A DNA stretch of 54,687 nucleotides, taken from assembly GCA_002633005.1 (NCBI GenBank), contig NMRA01000095.1, positions 906,518-961,204 on the forward strand. Direction: 5' to 3'. Numbering within the stretch: the stretch's first letter is position 1; each line of letters starts with the position of its first letter. This DNA is from Phoronis australis (lineage: Eukaryota > Phoronida > Phoronidae). The notes beneath the pieces were generated by a model. It worked only from the letters and a program-made list of their open reading frames with translations, did not search any database and was not told the DNA's origin. Below, one piece after another: positions 36,201 to 48,200 of the stretch. Position numbers and translations under genes: made by a program.

Positions 36201-39200
36201 ATGGAGTTGAGATGTTCCTACCACAACGGTGTCCACGTTCATGCAGCAGAAGAGACACTTCGGTGCTAGGAATGGAAATGATATTTTATCGTGTAACAAT
36301 AAACGAATGGAAGTCAAGGGAGCAGGTAATGCTGTTATCGTGCCAATGAGGGCGCTTTTCTTAAAATGAATCGGCTGGAAATTGAAAAGTCACGAAGAAA
36401 TTTATACGCAGAAAATCGAGCCCCACCAAGGCCTACTTGTAAATTTCATACTAATATACTATCATTCTAGAAATACACGACGGACAGAAATGTTTGATTA
36501 CGAACTGAAACGTTGTATTTTAAAGTTGTCTAAGTTCATGATTGCTTTCAGTCGGACTGTTGAAAGATAATAACGACTTCATGTGTTTCACAAGCTTGAG
36601 TGTAATCAAAACGCAAGAACCGAAAATAGTAAGACTCGTAATCTTGAAAGCTTTAAAACGATTAAACTGCACATGAGTTACATTTGCATTGAACGCTCTT
36701 GTGTATTTTGGATGTTCTCAACCGCCGTAACGTATTGGACAACTTACATGTAGCAATGAAACGCAGACTGGTGAAACGGTTCCATGTCGTGCATCTTAAT
36801 TAACAGTTTGGTCCTTTAAACCCCAAGGGCAAGGCGTGTGTCCTTGATAATGGATTTTGATAACCGCATAATAGGGATAATTTTCGGCCCGTTTTCGAAG
36901 TTCAAGAGCGTGTAGGATTCTAGGCATGTGTACCGCGGGTTTGGCTTCTGTGAGTCCTGGTGCGGAATGTAGAGGATGGTAACGGAAATTTAGACTCAGA
37001 ATGGTATGGGATCGTTTCCGCAAACTGAAACTACTTCCATTATACATGACATACTATCAAAGGCTAGACTTTCCACCAAAGCTCTGGGACGGATACGTAC
37101 CACAGACACTGCAAGGCCCCTTGCAGTCAACAATGCATTACGGTTACATGTATGGACCATGCAAGTAGTCTTGAAGTACAACTACAAAAAAGTTTCAACT
37201 ATCTCTACTTGGCTCACTGAAGTAGCGAATTTACACCATTTGCATTACCTGAATGATGTAATGAAATCCTTATATTCCCTTAATGGTGGTCTTTGGGTAT
37301 TCTCAGCCCTGATGCATTCATCTGCCTGACCAACAGAGGTCGTGGAACCCTTAGCACGCAGATCGTCCATGCAGTTCTTGTTAAACAGACCACATAGGCC
37401 TTCTGTTTGTTGCCAATCAAGTGTCGAAGGAAACATGAACACGCTCAGAGAGTCACCCACTGCAAGGACCTCGACATAGCCACCCGTTGGCAAGAATATC
37501 TAAAAAAGGACTTGCATTTTAGTGACAGTGTGAAACATATCTATAAATTGATATGAAATTTTGAAATGCTTTGCTTTATGCACTGTCCGCTATTTCAGAA
37601 ATAATTTTATTAAAATGGTTGACATTTTTGGAAGAGGAGCTATAGATAGAAAATTTAAGGAAAACATGCTCATTTAGAAAACTGTATCTGCGTTTTTGAT
37701 ATTTTTATACCATACATTATTTGCTCATGTTATTGATCATGTTGATTTGCTATGAAAATTCTTTTTTCTACTGAATTTTACTACATGAAGAATGCTCGCG
37801 TGACCAAACTTATGACGGATTCAAGTAAAGTTAAAAATCAAATTCTATGTAATTTCTACCTTTAGAAAATATCACCTTTTATTGAGTAAAATTTTATAGT
37901 TTTGAAGATAAGTTAGCTAATTGTGCAGCCTTATCGACCACGTTCTACATAAGCTTCAGTGTATGTATACATCGCGTTACGCTACGCTCACTATAACCCT
38001 AAATTGCTATTAAGATTTTTAACAGAAGAGACATCACTTCATTAACGCCACCTGGTGAATATCAAAGTTTCTAATTGTGGAACAGGTTTGAGAATGCATT
38101 TCGATCTGTTTAGCTCGCATTAAACAACTTCAGCTCATAAAACCGGCCTCATATGAGGCCTTACCATGGTGGGACTTTAGCTCCGTTACCAATGAGAACG
38201 GTAAAAACCATCATCAGATAGTGTGAGCTTTTTGTTCCGATAACTTATACTTTTACTCGAACACTGATGTTAAAAGAATAAGCAACAATTATCTTTAAAA
38301 TGTGTGTGAGATTTGACTTTAACTGCCACTTTTCCTAATCGAAAGTTGAAAATCTGTATTATTAATTTGAGTGATACTTAGTCGTTTAAGTGCCTTGATA
38401 GTTGATTTTTCAGATAAAGTGACAACTTCGACTTTTGAAAAGGACTAGGGTATGGTTACCGACCATTCACATTATATACAGTTGGTATAGTCTGATAGTA
38501 CCCACATTCTCATAAAAATATGTCAATAACGAGGTTTCAAAGAACTGAGTTGCTGAGCCAGGGTTGCTTACAGCAAGTGCATTGAATTTCAAAGCATCCC
38601 CGAACTCGGGCGCCGGCTCTTTGATCGAGAGTGAAAAACAGACGAGCTGGGTGTATAATTTTGTGGTTATTGTCAAAAGCCAAAGCTCTGATTAATAACA
38701 GATGTCACTTTATCCGAAAAAGCCACTATCAAGGTACTCAAACGAACAAGTATAACTCAAATTAATAAAAGAAAATACAAGTCTATCCGCCATTTTATAC
38801 GTAGAAAATTTTCATTTGCACCGTCTTACGACAATGTCGTAAACACCGATCACGTGGTGCTACAGGTAAAAGTAAAAGTTTATTAGAATCTCACACTCTC
38901 TACTCAAGAAAACGATTTAACTGTTTACGGGGTTGACCACCATGAAAATTAGGATGGGACGAATTTGGTAATGCTTACAATCCCAAAGTTCTTATGTTTA
39001 AAACTCAAAATTGAGGAATTATCAGCGGCGAAATTATCCATTAAAATTTGCATAAAAATGTAAAGTTATTGAATCACATTTGCTCAGTCAAAAGCGGAAA
39101 AAATCTTTTGTACTGTCTACCTCAGTATCGTATTCTTAAGTAGATCCATAACAGTACAAGGACTTTATAGATGACACAAACCCATTCCCGACTTCTACTA

Positions 39201-42200
39201 AGTTCAAGCAACCATGGAAAATATTAAACGCAATTAATGTTCAAGCATGGCCAATATTTCTTAAACTGGCATAATAACGGTTACATATACAGGCTGCAGG
39301 TAATTCTACCTTGGAATAAATACGGCAACTCTTCAATAAACGAGTCCATATTAAAACGTATAAATAGGGGCCTATTCGTCATGGTTTCACTTTTCAAACT
39401 GTGAGTCACCTCATAACCTCTGCCGTCATTCTTCTGCAGGAGTCTCAAACTGCCTTGTATGAAGTCACAACCTGTCTGGATCACCTTCAGTTGAGGCTTC
39501 CGGGAGGGATCGCTGACCGGAAGACACATATCAATCACGATGCCGTCGGTGGCCGACATTATGGCTACGGCGCATGTGCACGTTCTGCTAGAGCCACACT
39601 GGCGTTGAAAAACATTGATCTGAAGTATTTATGTAAAAGTTACAAATTCGTATCGACAAATAATTGGACTCAAAATATAGGCCAACTTTCACGGAACTGA
39701 AGTCATAAAATAAAACAACAGAAAAAACTCATGACTTGAAATTTTATTAAAATCTTATTTGTAGTCGAAAAAAACACAAATACGTGGCAATAAATACAGA
39801 ATTGGCTGAAGAAACCGATAACTGATGAGCACCTGTAATAGTATGATGGCTTATCAATTTGTTCCTAGAAAAACGAATTTCATTAATTAAACTAAGAGGT
39901 GTTGCAGGTGAACCAATAAAGTAAATATTACACCAAGTGCGTGCGTCGGACGGATTGTTACGCGAAGTTGTTGTACGCAGAATGAACAAACTTTATTCGT
40001 CAAAGATTGATGTTATTGAGGTGTGCATAATTTTTTCAATTCAAAATTATTCTATTCAGTTCATATAAAGAATGTTTTTTTAACAGGCTAAACATAGGCA
40101 ATATGCGTCACTTAATTTCCTCGTTCTTTATTCGCCGTGTATTTATTCGCATTATGAGCCCACAACGTCAAGAAACGACAATGTTGATTAAAAATTTCCA
40201 AAACTCGTATGAATAGCGGTAACGCTTAAATCAAAACAAGGAAATAAAATAGCCAAAGTGTCGACAAGAACGCCTGCGCAAATAAAAACCGCTTTAAGAA
40301 TGAACAAAAGCCTAATGCAAACATTCAACCATTGTGTAACAGCTTGAATAATACGGGGTCTGAAGAACTGACCTTTTGAATTTCATTGAAAGTACTTAAG
40401 GAAATAAACGCTCACCTGAAAGGCTCTTTTCTTGTTTCTGTATAGAATGAATTCACCTTCTTCTCGTGCTAAATATATGCTGCAAAAATTTCAAAAGCAC
40501 CAATGAGGAAATACACTAAAACAGATGGGACAGCATTAAAATACTGTTGACATACGTCTTCAGGAACCCAAGGAATCTAATACGACGCCCTTAGGATTGA
40601 AATATAACCAAATATACGTAAACCAAGTATTTTATTATAATGTTCAGATATAATTGTGAGAAAAGTGGAATCCATCAGTTATCTTATAATGAGGATGGTT
40701 TCATGATTGAATTTAGAGTTTTAGATACTACCAGGAAGACATTCGTCGTGGTAATACTTGCAAAGGATTTTAAATCTGCCGTCAAGTTTATAAAATGGAC
40801 ATTTAAGGGTGTTGAGCATAGTGGCCACTGTCACTGAATTTGCTGAAATTTGTATTACACATGTTCCTGGCGTTTTTGAAAAAGAAACAGAAATCCAAAG
40901 AAAGCCAAATTAAAGTCACGTAAATTGCTAAAAAAACGTCTGGGCTTCATGCTTGCTATTCAATGCTGCAAATGGTACAGGGACCAAGTACTCAAATTCA
41001 CATTAAAAATAAAAATTTATACGCAAACAAAGACACTGAGGTTATGACTTTAAATTGGCACAGATTCGTCACTGTTCTCCCTACTCACGCTTAACGGTAA
41101 GATACTGTGACTGGGTGCGCATCAGTCTGATCCAGGTACTAAACTGTCGGCTCTACCATGTTTGTAACCCTTTCGTGACCATAAGACTGGGCAAAAATAT
41201 GTTGTCAGTGTTTTCAGTGTTTTTAATTGGTCCTTGAGCACTCGTGTCTCTGTTGCCATGTTAGTGCGTCGAATATACTGTAGGCGCATGGGATTAGAGA
41301 GGCGCATACTTGTACATATACACTGTAAAGATGAATGTCCTAAGCTCATTATCAATTGTTATCCATGGAACTCTGCATTACAACAATCTGCGTTAAGTTA
41401 CATGTCTACGTATGTACTGAGTTGTGAAGTCAAACTACATTAACCCACATGTAGGTGAGCATGAGTGAGAAATTTTATATTCAAAATGTTTCCTGAGCTA
41501 ACATGATTTACTTACTGTCCATCAAACGTAGTGACAAAGGAGCCCGGTAAGATTTCACATCTACTCGCGCTCATTTCAAGATCTTTATCCACAATTGTTA
41601 CCTGCAGTAAAACGATAAATATACGTAAGACAGACAAAAGCCTACTTCGGTTTCGTGCACATTTTCACGGCGAAGTGCGCGTCTGCTTATTATCTACAGT
41701 AGGAGACATGAGAAACGAATAACTTTGAAACCCTAGTATGCACCTACCGAGCCGTGAGCGCAATGGTACATAACGCAACCTATTAGGTAAATTTTTCAAC
41801 CACAAAATAGACCACGAGTTGTGCTGGGGTGACGGAACTGAGATCGCAATGAATTCTCCCTGACTGCAATTAGGAACACATTTTAGCAAACACAGCAACC
41901 GGACTCATACCATCAGAAATACTTTTTTATGTTCGATGTCGATTCGTAGATCTCACAAAAGGCTAATTTGAATTAACTGAGAAACAGCTACTTGGTATAA
42001 ACATTTGTACGCGCTTAAAAAGCAAGATTCTCAGCTGACTAAGTGTAGGTTTTCCAAAATTTATCTCTTGGAAATGCATTTTACGAGGCCCACTGTCCCC
42101 AACTGTACGCCCTGGCTTGCAGAAAAAATCTAAGAACATTTTGACTCGACAAAAATGTACAGGTCTACGGAAATCACTGACCTGGAACGACTCCTTGTAC

Positions 42201-45200
42201 CCTTTCCACGCGTCATGAATGATTCCCAGTGGATCGGTTGTTATTCTCACGGTAGCTACCTGTTCTTTGTCATATTTTCCATCTACGCTTGCAGCAAGCT
42301 TGAACGTCAACATTGTCTCAATGTTTTCTGCTTTGGGTTTGAACACGATGCCGCAGCTGCCTTCTACGGTCACCTGCGGAATGGAAGTTCCATCAAGGCA
42401 CGTACTAGGGTGTTCGTCCACTTCTACAGTAATTGTAGCGTCACAATCGCCTTCACAGTTTCTTACTGCTATAATCGGCACGGTTGGAGTGAGGTGAATT
42501 GATGTAAAGGAGTTTTCGTCGATTCTGAAATCCCAGGCTCGGACTCTGAGTCCCGCATAATAAGGCTTGCTGTCCATACGCTTTGCTACTGGACCTCCCG
42601 GGTAACTTCCATTAAGACTGCAGAATATCTGAAAGTACAATAGTTTTGTTTATTATTTGTAATCCGGACTGAGTGTATTTTGCATAGTAACTCAATAATA
42701 TCTTCACGAGTACATCACTAGTCAAATATACATGTACAATTTTAACAGTCAATGCCTAATGCATCAGTACTTGAAAAAATGTTGTCACGTCCGCGTGGCT
42801 GGCCATTATTTGGGGAATACCCAATACACCCTATTTAGTTGAAAAGTACCTGGAATCCTAATGTCTGTCCTTTGTCTGCCCAATCAGATTCGTGGAGAAC
42901 CGACTTACGTAGCCCACGGGACAATCTCTCAGACTTTACTTTGACGTCATTGATGAACCAATCAACATCAAAAACAATGTTTGTATCATGGGGATCATAA
43001 CTGTTGTCACAATGAAACTGTATTTCATTGGTTTTACCGTCACGTGGTCGAACTCCTTTCGTAGCTGTCAGTTGTGGTATTGGGGTGAAGACGTCTTCAA
43101 GTAAAATAATAAAATTTGGAAAGTATCAAGATGAGAACAACAGACGAATCCAGGATGTAGCGAGGGTTGAATACTGGCCAAAATTTTTATATAATGAATG
43201 TTCGCTTGACACAAAAGCAGCACACTGTGGCTGATTTATAATGGTAAGCTCCCGTTGCATCACGTCCTAAACCCGTCTTTGAGACCTCTGTGCAGTTTTC
43301 AGAACATTTCCTCCTATCATACAATTTTTGTAAAAACGTATCTTAACTTTCCACTTCAGAGATCAACAAGGGTTTGTAACGGCTTCCTCGGTAACTCTTT
43401 TCTACCATAAAATCCCCAGCTGAGCGTTGCCATACTGTAACTTGTACTTATAAACTTTCACTTTTTTCAAACATGTTAACACTAAATCCTGCACAATAAT
43501 TGTCCTAGGGGTGTAATAAACCGAAATCTGCGACAGACTCAATGAAGTCGCGAAAACGCAAGATCACATTGTACGCTGGAGCTCACGGATATTGCAATTA
43601 ATTCGAAGTGAAACACGTGACCGCTCCATCTTTACTCGCTACACGTAATTCTTTGAGTCCACGCAAAAGGACCTTGGTTTATACACGTTTCCAAATTTTC
43701 AGTGAAGTCAGTGCTTACAAACCCACCGTCGGACAAAGTTTTGCAGTGGGTAATTTACCGCGAATGTCTCGTCGGCCTTTTAAAATATTACATCATTTGA
43801 AAACGTCTCACCTTTACACTGAGGCTTTGTAGCGTTAGGTGGTAGACATTGCTGTGGCAATTCTGCGGGAAATAAATTGAGGGTCATAATTCAAAAGGAG
43901 CAAACAAAATGAATAATTGCATCATCTAAAATGGCGAAAGACGCGGCTCCCGTCACAAAAAAACAGTTTGATTTAAATCACTTCTTGTTATGAAACTGGC
44001 CTGAAATTGCTTAGTAGTGAAATTGGAGGTGATTTCGGGTCACCAAAACAACTGACAGATCGTTATTGGTTGAGACCAGACTCTACAAACTGGCTTGTTG
44101 CAGCGTGTCATTTCATGTGCAGAGCATACAAGGAACAACGAGCTGCCAGTTCAATACAAACGCAACAACCACTTCCCATTTGAATTGAGAATGTTGTGAG
44201 CAATTTCATAGCGGTGAATGTTATTGTCAATACTATTGACAACTTCCAAAGAAAAAATGACAAATAAGTATTGTGTTTGTTTCGATTTATTTGCTTCTGT
44301 AATCATGGTGCTTAGAGTACCGAAGCACTTACTGTCTCCTATACAGTAACCAACAGGGCAGCCAGTGGGTCTCTGAAGCTTGTACACAAAGTAGTCTCCA
44401 CAGTTCTTCACTTTGATGTCGTGTAGTTCCGAACAACACCACGTCTGTCCTCCGGCGCAAAGTGAGCAGTCGAATAATGAGCCGGTAACACAGGCTCGTC
44501 TGTCAACAATGCCCTCCAACGGTGTCGGATTATCACCTAGATTACAAAATAGAGTACAAAAAGCAAATATTACAACCTGAATGAAAAAAGTAAACTGATG
44601 AAAACATGTGTGGTCAGCGGTCATTAGTCCAAGCCTACAGCAAGTACGCCGGCATCGTTTAATGGCGTATCAGTTCGGTTGACTGTTTCTATCGTTGCTC
44701 ATTTCATGTCATCCTTGTATACACCTCGGTCCATCTGTCCTTTTCATGTTTTATTTCTATAAATCAACTTAGTCCATAAGGGCTATTTCTAGTATTTTAA
44801 AAGGACAAAGCTGCAGATTAGCATTTTTGTTTCACATGTTTGTATTTCTCATCCAATCTCTGTAAATAAAGTATGTAATTACTGTTGTTGCGATTATGAT
44901 TGCGATTACGATTACCTTTATCTTTATCATTATCATCATCATTATTATTGCTATACAGGTCTCTACGATGTTTTATAAATTGCACCTGTCGTTAGGTATG
45001 TATATGATCCAAACTGACATTATGGGGGAGAAATATCATTTTCTGAGTTCACCACCGGTGCACACAGTCGGACCTTCTACAATCAAGTCACAGAAAAACA
45101 CTTCTGGAGGAGATAATTCACAGGGCATACTTACATGTAGAAGGTTATTCTAAGGGAAATTAATTCGTAAAGTCTCCCGCCTTGATTTCAGTAAATATTT

Positions 45201-48200
45201 AATAGACAGTGGCGATTTGAAACTCTGAGTAAAACTAAAAGCTTCAACAGACAATCCAACAAAAAAACAGAAATACGTTTTTGGCCCTAAAGGCAACAAA
45301 CAATGTCTCTAATTTAATGGTGAACACGCGTTGCATATTTCAAAAATAATACCTCTCGTACACCGGGAATGTATTTTTAGAAACAAATAATTATTACGAC
45401 CCACCTCCTCATTAGTCGCCTCATAAACGGGTAGCTATTTACCTTTTGCAACCATTCTGCTATTTAGAACACGCAGTCCTAAACGGCTGAAACAACGTAC
45501 CCAAGAGCCATGCAGTATACTTTGTGCCACAGTGGTACGTCTCGACACATCTGTTGACCATAGCCGAGCCCGTACTGGCGTGAAAGTAGTACCAACCATC
45601 GTTTAAATTACGGTCGCACGTCAGAGATCCATGTGGGAAAGACATGTTGGCACTGCGGTAGATGTGACCGTCAAGTTCCACACGATTTCTCCTCTCACAC
45701 GGATCTTCATCTCCACCTTGTGAACATCAAATATTCAGTGATAATTTTTAGAACCAGATCGCCTCCTGAAAACTACATATTTCAAAAACACAGCAAAAAG
45801 AACCATTACACCAAAAAACATAGAGCAAAAAGTCAGGGTAACACGGAGAACAATAATCGACTGCGCGGTGAATGAGTTATCACCACAGCTTTAAAAACAC
45901 TGAATTGATGTTTTGGTTCAGTCACTCTTAGTCGCTGAGTTGCTTTTTAAGTGTTGGGTCTTTGCATCTGTTTGTGTTGTGTTCTTGAACTATGCTGGTT
46001 GCACGATTGTTTACAATACTTTGGCTAAGAACTAGGCGTTACTAAACTGGACACTTTGCTACTAGCCCGTCTGCTATATCACGCCAAATCTAACAACTGT
46101 TTTTAAGTCTCTTGTGCACTACAAAATAGTTGGTGTTTCTGACAACGTGCATGTACTGGTGAAATATTTCGTAACTTTTCCTTCGACTGCTATATTATGG
46201 TCTCAGTCGACTCGTACACGACAACGAACACCATTAATTACGTAAATTTATTATTCATTATAATTATACATAGCAGAATGCAATACAATACAATACAAAC
46301 CAATATAATACAAAAACTATATACCCTGTACGTAGACAGAGGCATCGAGGGCCGAAGGGGGCACAGGTGCAACACCTGGCCCAAAGCTTACATACATATA
46401 TACAAGCTCCCCTGACCCCCTTTAAATGGACACGGTCATCAGTAAAAACAAAATTATTCTGGCTCTTCACTTCTCTTAGAGAGTCAAATAGGACCCACTA
46501 GTCCCACTAGTAATAGCCAACAAATCCACAAATGTGGCTTTGCTTCTTACAGTAGTTATACAGTAGTCAGTATATTTAGCTACACAAGTGTGTCTTGGAT
46601 TTTCTTTCTAGGTCTTTTAGTTCAAGAAATCTGCTGTCAAATGTTAAGACGTTAACAATTCGTGAAAAAAAGGGAAATCTTGATTTTTAACATCCGTGTT
46701 CTCGGGTTAAAAAGGATTGATTTGGAAATGCCAGAAAAAGTCGGTAGGTGACAAAATAAAGAAAAGGTGTTTGCCAGTTTCATGTGAAAAAACGTGTTTA
46801 TGGAAAATTCAATATTCTCTGTGAAAAATGACGTTGAGGAAACACAATGGTACTACTTTTAAGCATATAAGATGACCGTTTGGTCGTAAAAGATATTAAC
46901 AATTAATAGTTGAATGGGTCTACTTTCAACGCTAAGAATGGTATTTAAAAGTTCCTTCACTGCCATCTTAAGCACGCAGGTAGCAGTAAATCCTCACAAA
47001 AATTTCAAAAAACTGGACCAACTTGGTTCAACAATGGCTGTTGAATGTGAAAAATTCAACTAAATGATTTCGAGGCATCCTATTATAAAAATAAAGCTTA
47101 TTTCTGTAAAAAACTTAGATAAGAGAGAGACTTCTAGTTCTGAATCTGTGTCGAGACTTAATACATTTCGGGGTCCTATCATCAACATCTTCAAACTGAA
47201 ACCGGAGGGCTCAAACCCCAGAGGGAATATAACGTTGCCATTTCACAGTTTTTATCTCACATCCAGGATCTCTGAACTAAGAAGGGCCCCGAATAACACT
47301 CTGGACGTAACTGAACGTAAAACGCGCGTTTTTGGCTACTGTTGTTGTTTCAGTGGCGCAGCACTAAACAACGGGAAGGCACGGAGGGTAGAACTGTTCA
47401 CAATGATCAGGACTGACTGTACTTCGGGAGCAAGTTTTCTGTTATACAGAATTTGTTGAATACACGACACTTTTCATTTTTCACGGTCTTTATTCCGTTG
47501 CGTTCATACTTTCTGAACAAAACTCTACTCTCTACTGAACATAGATACAGTAACTGACCTAGCGGCATAATTAAAAAGACACACGATATTTCGAAACATA
47601 CTTGTTTCATTCTCAAGTGAAGATAAAATGACGCAGTAATGCCACCACAGAGTATAAGCTGACGACACACACAGTGAGACACGGAGGTTGTGAAATACTG
47701 CAAAGAATGACTAAAGAATTAGGGTAACAGGAAAGTCACGCAAACAAGTGTAACGTGCGGCGCGACCCTGTTTGCTGCTCAAGAGGGCGTATTCGGTGTC
47801 GTCTAACTGGCTATTGTTCAATCAAGAGGTAGATCGCATAAGACAAACACTGGTGAATAATGGGTATACCAATGCTTTCGTGGACTTCCATATTAAGCGA
47901 TTTATGTCCAGAATTAGCTATGAAGTCCCTGCACGTCGGACTGGTGTCACCAAAAAGATATTTTACAAAAATGTCATGTCTAATAATTACCTCCAGGACG
48001 AACACGCCATTAAGAAAATCATAAGGGACAACGTTAAAGTTTGTAAGCCTGATGATTACCTTGATGTTATTATTTATTATCGGAATAGGAAGTCCTCCAA
48101 CTTGGTCATGAAAAATAACATTTCTAAAGCGAAAGTCCGCCCCGTTGCACAGTGTAGTGTTGTTTATGAATTTGTATGCCCTATGAATGAATGTCTTCGT

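Noticed and set aside
47064-47459. 131-codon plus-strand frame in intron 1
   Set aside because: No recognisable domain; it runs into the Penelope-like insertion and is likely chance.
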